From NCBI GenBank assembly GCA_039908095.1, contig JAMOBJ010000002.1:149331-213330 (forward strand): a stretch of DNA of 64,000 nucleotides, given 5' to 3'. Positions 36,450-44,959 of the stretch are shown one piece after another. Source of the DNA: Nitrospirae bacterium YQR-1 (GTDB taxonomy: Bacteria; Nitrospirota; Thermodesulfovibrionia; Thermodesulfovibrionales; Magnetobacteriaceae). Each line of letters opens with the position of its first letter. Within the stretch, counting starts at the first letter, position 1. Position numbers and translations under genes: made by a program. The notes below the pieces were generated by a model. It did no database searches and was not told the origin of the DNA. It was given only the letters and a program-made list of their open reading frames with translations.

Positions 36450-37421
36450 ATGACAACAAATATAATTGATCAGATAAAGGCGGAGATACTGCTTGAGAGC
36501 GGCACAAATGAGCTTGAGATACTGGAGTTTTATATAGATGAGGAGAGCAGGGAGGGACAGGAGGGCCGTTCGTTTTTTGGGATGAACGTTGCTAAGGTTA
36601 TGCAGGTGATAGAGAATCCTAACCTGAAGCCGAAAGACTATGCGCAGAATCCATGTTTTTTGGGCACTATCCCGCTTCGTGACCACATAGTGCCGATTAT
36701 TGATTTAAGCATCTGGTTAGGTATCAAACGAAAGACCGACACAGGGGACATTATAATAATAACTGAATTCAGCAAATCGGTGCAGGGGTTTTTAGTCTCA
36801 GGGGTTACGGAGATAACTCGTTTTCAGTGGAAAGAAGTAGTGCCGCCGGGGAAATTTATATCACATCTTGGTTCAAAGTCAATTGTGGGCATAGTTCATA
36901 CCAGTGACCATTTTATACAGCTTCTTGATCTGGAACACATAATTTCGGATTTAAATCCTAAATCATCAGACGATACGTGGAAAACCACTGTAAAAGCACA
37001 GAGCCAATATCGAGCGCTTATTGTTGACGATTCCGAAACAATTCGGGAGATAATCAGAAGAAATATGGAGGCTGCAAATTTTAGAACAAAAATACTAGAT
37101 AACGGCGAGGAGGCCCTTAATTATTTGAAAGAACTTGCTGAGACCGGATTAAACGAGGGCAAAGACATTTCTGACTACATAGATATTGTAATATCGGATA
37201 TAGAAATGCCTCTGCTTGACGGTTATACGCTGACAAAAAATATAAAACAGGACCATTATTTGAAAAAAATTCCTGTAATCCTTTATTCGTCTCTTATCAC
37301 TGCTGAGCTGTTCCACAAGGGAAAATCGGTAGGGGCTGATGATCAGGTATCAAAGCCCGACTTAGATGAAATGGCCGGTAGGGCTATAAAACTCATAGAG
37401 GACAGGCTGGTGGTGGTTTAG
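36450..37421 (+). CDS. cheV: CheV-like chemotaxis coupling protein (CheW-REC)
   Basis: The 323-residue protein has an N-terminal CheW domain (about 18-165, with FFGMNVAKVMQVIENP and VPIIDLSIWLG) and a C-terminal receiver domain (about 185-320). The receiver has the acidic pair VDDSE, the phospho-acceptor aspartate in VISDIEMPLLDGY and the lysine in VSKPDLDEM. CheV proteins couple chemoreceptors to CheA and adapt the signal by receiver phosphorylation. ATG at 36450 is chosen as GGGGG lies seven bases upstream; an in-frame GTG lies at 36444. An HPt protein follows after nine bases. Confidence 0.88.
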   Translation: MTTNIIDQIKAEILLESGTNELEILEFYIDEESREGQEGRSFFGMNVAKVMQVIENPNLKPKDYAQNPCFLGTIPLRDHIVPIIDLSIWLGIKRKTDTGDIIIITEFSKSVQGFLVSGVTEITRFQWKEVVPPGKFISHLGSKSIVGIVHTSDHFIQLLDLEHIISDLNPKSSDDTWKTTVKAQSQYRALIVDDSETIREIIRRNMEAANFRTKILDNGEEALNYLKELAETGLNEGKDISDYIDIVISDIEMPLLDGYTLTKNIKQDHYLKKIPVILYSSLITAELFHKGKSVGADDQVSKPDLDEMAGRAIKLIEDRLVVV

Positions 37422-37430
37422 ACAACCTCT

Positions 37431-37844
37431 ATGGTAAGCATTGAACACGATGCAGACTTGCTCGTAACCTTTGGAAAGGAAACTCTGAAACGGCTTCATG
37501 AAATAGACTCTTTGCTTCTGAATCTTAGAAAATCCGGCGCTTCCTATGAAAACAATATTAATCAAATATTCAGAGACGCCCATTCAATTAAATCCGGGGC
37601 CAATCTCCTGAAACTAAAACAAATAGAGTTGCTTGCCCATGCAATAGAAGACATCCTGCATATTCTCAGAGACAAAAAAATCATCCCAAATGATTCGGCA
37701 ATCGAAATAATCATGGAGGGTACAGACTTTGTCAGACAGCTTATTAATATGATTAAACTAAGCAACTATGCTAATGTAGAATCTATGCTTAAGAGGCTTA
37801 AAGGGCTTTGTCTGTCTCTTGAGAAAGTGCGGGTTAATCTGTAA
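37431..37844 (+). CDS. HPt (histidine phosphotransfer) domain protein
   Basis: The 137-residue all-helical protein contains the HPt core IFRDAHSIKSGANLLKLKQI, where the histidine near residue 50 is the phosphate acceptor, and the following AHAIEDILHIL helix, as in CheA P1 domains. It has no kinase part. It lies nine bases after the CheV-like gene, so it probably passes phosphate to or from that receiver or a remote CheA. The start is ATG at 37431 with no strong ribosome binding site, consistent with translational coupling. Confidence 0.8.
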   Translation: MVSIEHDADLLVTFGKETLKRLHEIDSLLLNLRKSGASYENNINQIFRDAHSIKSGANLLKLKQIELLAHAIEDILHILRDKKIIPNDSAIEIIMEGTDFVRQLINMIKLSNYANVESMLKRLKGLCLSLEKVRVNL

Positions 37845-37865
37845 TACCAAGTAGCAACTTGGTAT
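37844..37865. repeat. Fused ends of family-1 repeat (22-bp palindrome)
   Basis: The bases from ATACCAAGTAGC to GCAACTTGGTAT overlap to form a near-perfect 22-base palindrome: both ends of the element with the whole interior gone. It starts at the last base of the HPt stop codon. Confidence 0.7.
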
Positions 37866-37929
37866 TAATAAAACTACTAATCAGAATAATGAAGATAAAA
37901 CATTATACTAAACCAATTAAACATAGACG

Positions 37930-37996
37930 GCAGGGGTCAAGGGGGCTGGCCTCCTTGCGGATGGGATTTAAAGGGAAGGCAGCGCCTTCCCTTTAC
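37930..37996. terminator. Family-2 repeat with terminator-like hairpin
   Basis: GGGGTCAAGGGGGC starts a block shared with 60282. It ends in AAAGGGAAGGC (37970-37980), the loop AGC and GCCTTCCCTTT (37984-37994), followed by a T-rich tract. It lies between the HPt gene and the ABC transporter operon and probably terminates transcription. Confidence 0.6.
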
Positions 37997-38029
37997 TTTC
38001 TTTACCTTTTACTTTCTTTACCTTTTTAG

Positions 38030-38881
38030 ATGGAAATATTAGCGGTACGGAATCTCATGAAAAACTACGGTGGTGGTAAGGCTGCTGTGGGTGGGGTGGA
38101 TTTTAGTTTTTTAAAGGGCGAATTTGTCGGTCTTCTGGGTCCTAACGGGGCCGGTAAGACTACGATTATTAAAATCTTGACAGGCCTGATTAAGCCGACA
38201 TCCGGCGAGGTTAGTTATTACGGTGAGGATTTCTTTAAGGATTCAAAGCGCTTAAAAGCTATTATTGGAGTGGTGCCTCAGCAGAACAACCTTGACAGGG
38301 ATTTGACGGCTTACGAAAACCTCTACCTTCACTGTCTGCTCCACGGCATCCCTAAGCGGCAACGCAGGCTGAGAATTGAGCAGTATCTTGAGTTTTCCGG
38401 GCTTTCGGATGTGAAAGATAAGGCGGTTAAGACATTTTCGGGCGGCATGATGAGACGGCTTGTGATTTTACGTGCTTTGCTGCATGAGCCGGAAATCATA
38501 TTTCTCGATGAACCCACCATAGGGCTTGACCCTCAGATAAGAAGAACCATCTGGGATTTTATTATAAAAATCAATCAGTCGAAAAAAACCACTATTTTAC
38601 TGACCACTCATTACATTGAGGAGGCGGAAAAGCTCTGTGCAAGGGTTCTGATAATAAACGGCGGGTTGATTATAGCAAAAGGCACCCCAAATGACCTTAA
38701 GGCTGAAACCGGTAAGTTTGTGCTTGAAACTTTTAAAGAGGACAGAACAACAGAGGAATTCTTTGAAACTAAAGAGGAAGCTCTGGAGACAATAAAAAGC
38801 TGCTCCTATTCGTGTAAGATACGGGAATCCACACTGGAGGATGTGTTTTTGCAATTGACGGGAAGGAAAATCAATGTTTAA
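38030..38881 (+). CDS. ABC-2 type transporter ATPase
   Basis: A 283-residue ATP-binding subunit of a DrrA-like exporter. Walker A GPNGAGKTT is near residue 39, with the Q-loop GVVPQQNNLD, signature FSGGMMRRL, Walker B IIFLDEPTIGLD and switch TTHYIEEAE. The C-terminal extension of about 60 residues is typical of drug or lipid exporters. Its stop overlaps the start of the permease gene by eight bases, so they form one transporter. No good ribosome binding site is seen before ATG 38030. The substrate is unknown; cbiL follows in the same run. Confidence 0.93.
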   Translation: MEILAVRNLMKNYGGGKAAVGGVDFSFLKGEFVGLLGPNGAGKTTIIKILTGLIKPTSGEVSYYGEDFFKDSKRLKAIIGVVPQQNNLDRDLTAYENLYLHCLLHGIPKRQRRLRIEQYLEFSGLSDVKDKAVKTFSGGMMRRLVILRALLHEPEIIFLDEPTIGLDPQIRRTIWDFIIKINQSKKTTILLTTHYIEEAEKLCARVLIINGGLIIAKGTPNDLKAETGKFVLETFKEDRTTEEFFETKEEALETIKSCSYSCKIRESTLEDVFLQLTGRKINV

Positions 38882-39611
38882 CGGCTTTTATGCTGTTCTT
38901 TACAGGGAACTCTCAATATTTAAGAAACGGATTAAAAAGCAGCTGCTGTCTCAATCGCTCTCACCGTTGCTTTATTTAATAGCCTTTGGCTGGGGCATGG
39001 GGGATGCTATAGCGGTCGGGGATTTGTCATATATGTCGTTTCTTATTCCAGGGCTGATTACGATGAGCAGCCTTAATCAGAGTTATGCCATCTCAGCGGA
39101 GATCAATATATCGAGATTTTACTTCCGTACATTTGACCAATACCTGACAGCCCCTGTGCCGCACTATGAGATAGTGCTGGGTGAGGCGGTTTTTGGAATG
39201 CTTAGAGGGATATTGAGCGGCCTTATGATTTTTGCTTTTGCTGTTGCTTTTAGTGTTAAACTCCAATTTAATGTTATGTTTATACCGGCACTGCTTCTGC
39301 ATACGTTTTTATTTGCCTCACTTGCCGTAACCACCTCTATGGTAGTAAAAGACCATGCCGGGCAGGCGCTCATTAACAATTTTGTCATCACGCCGATGAT
39401 TTTTCTCTGCGGCACATTTTATCCGGTTGACAGGCTTCCGATAGTTTTCAAGGCGCTCGTCCACATGTTGCCTCTTACCTATTCGGTTAAGGTAATACGA
39501 GCCTCTCTGACGGGCGGTGAGGTTAACTCGCTTTTTGTGCTTTTGCTTTTTGCCTACTCTGTGGTATTCTTTCTAACGGCCATTTGGTCGTTAAAAAAAG
39601 TGGAGAGTTAA
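38874..39611 (+). CDS. ABC-2 type transporter permease
   Basis: The 245-residue integral membrane subunit has about six hydrophobic helices and the ABC2_membrane pattern (FLIPGLITMSSLNQSY, FLCGTFYPVDRLPIVFKAL). It pairs with the overlapping ATPase gene. The start is ATG 38874 with GGAAGG nearby. Eight bases separate it from cbiL, suggesting co-transcription with cobalamin genes, but that does not show what it exports. Confidence 0.9.
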   Translation: MFNGFYAVLYRELSIFKKRIKKQLLSQSLSPLLYLIAFGWGMGDAIAVGDLSYMSFLIPGLITMSSLNQSYAISAEINISRFYFRTFDQYLTAPVPHYEIVLGEAVFGMLRGILSGLMIFAFAVAFSVKLQFNVMFIPALLLHTFLFASLAVTTSMVVKDHAGQALINNFVITPMIFLCGTFYPVDRLPIVFKALVHMLPLTYSVKVIRASLTGGEVNSLFVLLLFAYSVVFFLTAIWSLKKVES

Positions 39612-39619
39612 ACTATCGG

Positions 39620-40351
39620 ATGATTAACGGCATAGATAAAAATGTTATATACTCGCTAGGCCTAGGTCCCGGCGATTATGAACTTATTACAGTTAAAACC
39701 AAGAGGATTTTAGAGCAGTCCGATGTTGTGATTGTCCCGCAGTCGGATGAGCTTGGCAGAAGTGTGGCTAAAGATATCGTATCACACTATGTGTCGGATG
39801 AGAAAATTCAAATGTACTACTTCCCTATGAACAATAAGAAAGAGGAGTTGTCAAAGAGATACACCGAGCTTGCCGAGACTATCAAAACTCTTTTGGATTC
39901 CGGTAAAACCGTGTCATACGTCTCAATGGGAGACCCCACGTTGTTTAGCACATCAAACTATCTGACCGAAAAACTTAATGATATTGGCATTGCGATAAAG
40001 CATATTCCGGGGATAAGCTCCATAAATGCCTCTTCGGCGCTCTTAGGGCTCTCACTGGCCAGCAAGGGCGACAACATCGGAATTTACGAACTAAGCGCCA
40101 AAGCAGACATCAATACTGAGAGAATAAACACGCATTCTACAGTTGTATTTATGAAAGTCCACAAGAAATTAAATGCCCTGATTGAGGCTGTAAAGGAATC
40201 CGCGCCTGATGAGGCGTTTCTGGTGCAGAGAGTGGGGCTTGAGGGCGAAAACACGGTAGATTTACTTAAAACCTCTCCTGATTTCGACGCCGCTTACCTT
40301 TCCCTTGCAATTATAAAAAGAAAAAGGTTCTTTACCAAATCGAGTGGGTAG
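39620..40351 (+). CDS. cbiL: Cobalt-factor II / precorrin-2 C20-methyltransferase
   Basis: A 243-residue SAM-dependent methyltransferase of the corrin ring pathway. The family start VIYSLGLGPGDYELITVKTK, the proline-rich VVIVPQSDE, the VSYVSMGDPTLFSTSNYL site and HIPGISSINASSALLG match CbiL/CobI, which methylates C20 of the tetrapyrrole. ATG at 39620 is chosen over the upstream TTG at 39584, since the latter would overlap the permease. cbiD and cbiE, further steps of the anaerobic route, follow about 1.3 kb later, after a minus-strand insertion. Confidence 0.9.
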   Translation: MINGIDKNVIYSLGLGPGDYELITVKTKRILEQSDVVIVPQSDELGRSVAKDIVSHYVSDEKIQMYYFPMNNKKEELSKRYTELAETIKTLLDSGKTVSYVSMGDPTLFSTSNYLTEKLNDIGIAIKHIPGISSINASSALLGLSLASKGDNIGIYELSAKADINTERINTHSTVVFMKVHKKLNALIEAVKESAPDEAFLVQRVGLEGENTVDLLKTSPDFDAAYLSLAIIKRKRFFTKSSG

Positions 40352-40445
40352 AAAAAATAAGAAGTATCCCCTGCCGTCTTAAAGAAACAGCTATCAGATA
40401 GAAAACCGGCGATAGAACACAAGCCGCACTAAGGAAAGTTTAAGG

Positions 40446-40646
40446 TTATTTCCTTACGTTAATAGTTTCATAATAATACTTTCTGCCTATTGTATCAACT
40501 GGAGCGATGTCATATTCCTGTTTTTTTATTAATCCAAGACGATTCATTTCATCATAAAAATTTTTTGCTTTGTTAAATTCAGGATTTTGGTCTAATTTGC
40601 TTTTATGCTCTTCAACTACTTTTTTAACGTTTTCTTCAATATTCAT
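40446..40646 (-). CDS. Small partner of the Clp-fold serine protease
   Basis: A 66-residue charged protein with a helical N-terminal half (ENVKKVVEEHKSKLDQNPEF) and a beta-like end (DIAPVDTIGRKYYYETINVR). The start is ATG 40646 behind GAAGGAGTGGAGAG. It lies 15 bases downstream of the protease gene on the same strand, so the two form an operon. The DNA is clearly more AT-rich than the flanking cbi genes. No family is recognised; an inhibitor, adaptor or antitoxin-like partner are all possible. Confidence 0.55.
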   Translation of the reverse strand: MNIEENVKKVVEEHKSKLDQNPEFNKAKNFYDEMNRLGLIKKQEYDIAPVDTIGRKYYYETINVRK

Positions 40647-40661
40647 CTCTCCACTCCTTCG

Positions 40662-41537
40662 TTAATACAGTATTCTTGAATGAAAAAATACTGGAATATT
40701 GTTCTTAAGTACATATTCGCAAATTATGTCATTATAATCCTTAATCGCTTCTTTGAGGTCTTTGCTAGTCGAAAAATCTTCTATTTTTAATTTCAACTCA
40801 TAGCGCAAAAAATCTATTCCAATATATCTGCCATGTGACAGCCATTTAGTATTATTACCCAAAGCACTGGCTATGTCTACGGCTCTTTTTCTTTTCTCAT
40901 CATCTGTTACAGGCATTCCTTTTTTATTTTGATTAGTTCCATGTTCAGTCCAATCCTTAAATTTATATTTAACCAACCATTCCTCAAGTAATTTTATTGT
41001 TAATTCTTTTGCTTGTTCATAACTCCTTAGCATTGCTAAATCCTGAGATTGTAGTAATGCAAACTCAGCCGGAGAAAGGGTACCATTGTTAGATTTCTTA
41101 ATTAATTCATCTACTTTGTCTAAATATCCAAGGGCAGGGACAAAAGTATCTTTTTCTTTTAAATATACTTGAGGGTCAATAGGACCTAGAGATGAAGAAT
41201 AATCCATGTAAATTTTATCTCCTGACATACAAAAAATCGTGCCTGCAGAAAATGCAGCGTCAGGAATTACAAAATAAACCTCATCATAATGAAACCTGAT
41301 GATTCTTACCATATATTCAACCGCTTCAACCGAGCCGCCAGGAGTATTAAGAAAAATCACCAATCTTATTTTAGTTTTGGGATCGTTCTTTAACCGCTCA
41401 ATAAAGTCCTTGAAAGGTCTTAAATAAGCAGGATGAAGTTGCCCATAATAAAAAATAACATCTGAGACAAACTTTTCTTCTACCCGTGCTAAAAAACCAT
41501 TTAAAGAATCAAACGTGATCTTATCAAATATCTGCAT
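40662..41537 (-). CDS. SDH-type Clp-fold serine protease
   Basis: The 291-residue protein has the Clp/crotonase-fold serine protease pattern of the serine dehydrogenase proteinase family. It shows a strand-turn IFLNTPGGSVEAVEYMVRII, the nucleophile serine in DAAFSAGTIFCMSGD (about residue 117) and a following SSSLGPIDPQV that supplies the acidic or basic partner. There is no signal peptide or clear membrane anchor, unlike SppA. The start is ATG 41537 behind AGGAG. It reads opposite to and between cbiL and cbiD, in AT-rich DNA, which suggests acquisition by transfer. Its substrate is unknown. Confidence 0.8.
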   Translation of the reverse strand: MQIFDKITFDSLNGFLARVEEKFVSDVIFYYGQLHPAYLRPFKDFIERLKNDPKTKIRLVIFLNTPGGSVEAVEYMVRIIRFHYDEVYFVIPDAAFSAGTIFCMSGDKIYMDYSSSLGPIDPQVYLKEKDTFVPALGYLDKVDELIKKSNNGTLSPAEFALLQSQDLAMLRSYEQAKELTIKLLEEWLVKYKFKDWTEHGTNQNKKGMPVTDDEKRKRAVDIASALGNNTKWLSHGRYIGIDFLRYELKLKIEDFSTSKDLKEAIKDYNDIICEYVLKNNIPVFFHSRILY

Positions 41538-41697
41538 GTTTTATATCTCCTGCTCACTCTGCCTTACTATCTTTAGTATAACACTTTTGGCCTGTTAACT
41601 CAATACGACGAAAACCACATGGAAGATTTATTTGAATTATTACTCTTAAAAAGTGTAGCATAATAACGTTTTTAGTTTACAGCAGAAAAGGACATTA

Positions 41698-42738
41698 TTG
41701 ACTCAGACCCAAAACAGGCGGGGATTTACCACAGGTTCAGCGGCCTCAGCCGCAGCCAAAGCTGCAGCATTGCTGCTTAAAGCCGGTACTCTGCCTAAAT
41801 ACGTACACATCATGCTGCCCAACAACAATGAAAGTTTGCTGATAAATATTCACAGCGGGACTCTTAAACAAGATAAAGCCGTCGCCTCGGTAATAAAGCA
41901 AAGCGGCGATGACCCTGACGTAACACGAGGTATTGAAATCGTTGCCACTCTGAAGTCGCCTAAACATAACACTTTGGATGAGAGCAAGGTCGTTATAACA
42001 GGTGGCTCCGGTGTCGGCATTGTAACCAAAAAAGGGCTGCAACAGCCCGTTGGCGGCTGGGCAATAAATCCAGTACCAAGAGCAATGATAACACGTGCGG
42101 TGAATGAGGTGTTTTCAGAGAAGTGTGTTCATGTAGAGGTTGAGATTTCAGTTGTGGACGGTGAGGCGGTAGCGCAAAAGACGTTTAATCCACGGCTTGG
42201 CATAATAGGTGGAATTTCAATAATAGGCACTACCGGTATAGTTGAACCTATGAGTGTTGAGGCCCTCAAAGAGACAATTAAGTGTGAGACAAACGTCTCT
42301 TTTTGCGAAAACGCTGAGAGTATCCACCTTGCTCCGGGAAAGATCGGAGAGGATGCACTCAAGCGTGTTTTGGATATAGACAGAGTGGTGCAGTTTAGTA
42401 ACTTTTTAGGATTTGCCATAGACTACGTTAAATCAAAGGGGTTTAAACATGTGATAATCGGCGGACATCCCGGAAAGTTGGCGAAAATTCTGATGGGATA
42501 CTCAGATACTCATTCAGGGCGTTCCCCGCAGGCTGCAGAGTTTGTCGCTGATTTTATGGGCTTAACAGGCAGCTTTAACACAGTAGAGGAAATAATCACT
42601 GCAACAGGCGGGGATTTTGTAAAATTAGCACACGCAATCTGTAAGGAAATTCACGCTATTTACAGGATACCCTCATTAGAGGTATATTTGTTTGATATGA
42701 AAAAAACGTTGATAGGACACAGCAAGTGCACAGGATAA
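41698..42738 (+). CDS. cbiD: Cobalt-precorrin-5B C1-methyltransferase
   Basis: CbiD methylates C1 of the corrin ring in the oxygen-independent cobalamin route. The 346-residue protein starts at TTG 41698, behind AAGGA, with the hallmark RRGFTTGSAASAAAKAA. The VVITGGSGVGIVTKKGL, INPVPRAMI and IGGHPGKLAKILMG motifs follow. cbiD is specific to the anaerobic pathway. Its end overlaps cbiE by 13 bases. Confidence 0.95.
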   Translation: MTQTQNRRGFTTGSAASAAAKAAALLLKAGTLPKYVHIMLPNNNESLLINIHSGTLKQDKAVASVIKQSGDDPDVTRGIEIVATLKSPKHNTLDESKVVITGGSGVGIVTKKGLQQPVGGWAINPVPRAMITRAVNEVFSEKCVHVEVEISVVDGEAVAQKTFNPRLGIIGGISIIGTTGIVEPMSVEALKETIKCETNVSFCENAESIHLAPGKIGEDALKRVLDIDRVVQFSNFLGFAIDYVKSKGFKHVIIGGHPGKLAKILMGYSDTHSGRSPQAAEFVADFMGLTGSFNTVEEIITATGGDFVKLAHAICKEIHAIYRIPSLEVYLFDMKKTLIGHSKCTG

Positions 42739-43358
42739 TCTTAATAAGTGTGGGCCCGGGCGGGAGTGACTATGTAACCTTTAAAGCGGTCAAAAGCGCT
42801 CAGCGCTGTGAGGTAATAATTGGGATGAGGCATCAGATAGCCGCCATAGGTGAAATCACGGGCAAGACGGTTTATGAGGAAAGCGGCATTGAGGAGATTC
42901 TAAATCTGATAGAGCAAAACGAGGGCAAAACCGTAGGGGTTTTAGTAACCGGAGACGCCGGCATTTACAGCCTGTCGGAGAAAATCAAGGAACGCTTCGG
43001 CAGGGATTCAGTGATTGAGATAGTGCCTGGAATATCAAGTGTAATAGCAGCATTTGCCGGGGTTAAAGAACAGTGGCTTAACGTAAGGATTATCTCAGTC
43101 CATGGCCGCCCAATGGATGCCTTATATGATGCGCCTAATCATGAAAGGGTAGCTGTCCTTTGCGATAAAAAAAACAACTCAACGGAAGTGGTTAAGGTGC
43201 TCTCACAACTGGGCATGTTTAATACAAACAAAACAGTCTATGTCTGCCGTAATATTACATTTGACAACGAGCTGGCAATCAAGGTAGATAACATAGAAGA
43301 CCTGAGTCCACCCGATGAAAACTCTAAAGAAATTGTTTTAATTGTTCCATCCGGATAG
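42726..43358 (+). CDS. cbiE: Cobalt-precorrin-7 C5-methyltransferase
   Basis: A 210-residue methyltransferase with the TP-methylase start IILISVGPGGSDYVTFKAVK, the GVLVTGDAGIYSLSEKI loop and EIVPGISSVIAAFAG. It matches CbiE, which methylates C5, usually working with the C15-methylating decarboxylase CbiT (not seen here). The start is GTG 42726 inside the end of cbiD, implying coupled translation. The gap to the next gene (43359-43483) has G/C-rich imperfect hairpins. Confidence 0.88.
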   Translation: MHRIILISVGPGGSDYVTFKAVKSAQRCEVIIGMRHQIAAIGEITGKTVYEESGIEEILNLIEQNEGKTVGVLVTGDAGIYSLSEKIKERFGRDSVIEIVPGISSVIAAFAGVKEQWLNVRIISVHGRPMDALYDAPNHERVAVLCDKKNNSTEVVKVLSQLGMFNTNKTVYVCRNITFDNELAIKVDNIEDLSPPDENSKEIVLIVPSG

Positions 43359-43483
43359 TGGTAACAGAGGAAAAAGAAAGTAAAGGAGAAGGACGCTGTC
43401 CATTACGGCGTGGGCGTCTCGCCCCTTCCCCTTATGCGTACCGTGACAATAGCTGAGGAATGAGAAAGCCTTAAAAAAACGAA

Positions 43484-44956
43484 ATGAATAAAGAAATAGC
43501 TATAATTGTCTTACCCATAGGAGCAGCTTTTGTTTCCATTCTGTTAAGGTCGTCAAAAGCAGACAGGGCAGCACTTATTCTGGTTTCGCTTATTAACCTT
43601 ACAGCTTCAATGACACTGCCCTATGACGGTGTCTTTAGAAACAATGAATTACTGGGAACTGATACTTTGGGGTTTGTATTTTTGTTTATTATAAACGTTA
43701 ACTTTCTGGGGTCGGCGCTTTATAGCAATGTTTATTTAAAGGAAACCGATGAGGCACAACATTATGACCACTGGTATGCACCGGCTATGTTGTTTTTCCT
43801 TGCTATGGTGACAGGGGCTGTGTTAAGCAGAAATCTTGGCCTTATGTGGGTATTTGTCGGAGCTACCCCAATTGCCACTGCCACCCTTATCTGGCATCAT
43901 AGGGATAAGGAATCCCTGGAGGCGGCATGGAAACATCTCTTTATCTGTTCAGTCGGGATAGTGCTTTCATTTATCGGAGTGTTATCAATGGTAGAGGCAT
44001 CAGAGCAGGTGCCGGGCAGGGGTCTTAGCATTGATACACTTTCAAACTATACCGCCCTCATATCGCCTCTGTGGGGAGGAATGGCTTTTACATTTGCACT
44101 GGTCGGTTACGGCACTATGATGGGGCTCTCCCCTATGCACACGTGGCTGCCCGATGCCCATTCCAAAGCACCCTCATCAGCATCGGCAATGTTTTCAGGC
44201 ACACTGCTTAACTGTGCATTTCTTGCAATTTTACGGTATTATCAAATCTTTGCTTTCACACCGATGATTTCCTTTATTCGTAACCTGATGCTGGCCCTGG
44301 GGTTGCTCTCCATATTGGCGGCAGCGGTGTTTATCCCGCGGGTGGATAATTTCAAGAGAAAACTCGCTTACTCAACTGTCGGGCATATGGGGATTCTTGC
44401 CACCTCTGTGGGACTTGGAGGGATTGCTATATATGCAGCCATGCTTCACACACTTTGCCACTCTCTCATAAAACACGCTCTGTTTCTGACCTCAGGGAAT
44501 TTCCTTTATACATACGGCACTGTGAAAACCAGCGGCATCTCTAATGCAATAGGGAGAGTTCCGCAGAGCTCAATCATACTTGTTGTTTCTGTCCTTTTTA
44601 TAATCGGGATTCCACCCTCAGGGCTTTTTGTAAGTGAGTTTATGATGATTAAACAGATGGTAACGGAAAGTAGATGGGTGGTGCTTGCAGTGTTTGTAGT
44701 TTTATCGGCAACGGTGTCTTATGGTTTTATAACATCTGTATTTAAGATGGTGTTTTCAGAGGCTGCAACGGAGATGTCTAAAGAAGCCGGTGCTGCAACG
44801 CCTGATGAGGGCAGCTCAGAGGCAACAGTAGAACCGTTGTTTTCACTTCTTCCACAGTGGATATTTCTGGGGATTATCGCAATCACCGGTATTTATATTC
44901 CTCTTGCCTTAAACGTGCTGTTGCACAGAGCCGCCTACATATTAGGAGGTTTTTAA
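43484..44956 (+). CDS. Proton-translocating antiporter-like subunit (HyfF/NuoN-like)
   Basis: The 490-residue protein has about fourteen membrane helices and the proton_antipo_M core. The HyfF/HycC-like loop GLSPMHTWLPDAHSKAPSSA is followed by KLAYSTVGHMGILATSVGLG and the lysine/histidine-rich HTLCHSLIKHALFL helix. These subunits carry protons or Na+ in hydrogenase-4, Ehr and complex I assemblies. The start is ATG 43484 with a weak ribosome binding site. Only three bases separate it from the large-subunit gene. It is the sole membrane subunit in this operon. Confidence 0.88.
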   Translation: MNKEIAIIVLPIGAAFVSILLRSSKADRAALILVSLINLTASMTLPYDGVFRNNELLGTDTLGFVFLFIINVNFLGSALYSNVYLKETDEAQHYDHWYAPAMLFFLAMVTGAVLSRNLGLMWVFVGATPIATATLIWHHRDKESLEAAWKHLFICSVGIVLSFIGVLSMVEASEQVPGRGLSIDTLSNYTALISPLWGGMAFTFALVGYGTMMGLSPMHTWLPDAHSKAPSSASAMFSGTLLNCAFLAILRYYQIFAFTPMISFIRNLMLALGLLSILAAAVFIPRVDNFKRKLAYSTVGHMGILATSVGLGGIAIYAAMLHTLCHSLIKHALFLTSGNFLYTYGTVKTSGISNAIGRVPQSSIILVVSVLFIIGIPPSGLFVSEFMMIKQMVTESRWVVLAVFVVLSATVSYGFITSVFKMVFSEAATEMSKEAGAATPDEGSSEATVEPLFSLLPQWIFLGIIAITGIYIPLALNVLLHRAAYILGGF

Positions 44957-44959
44957 GGC

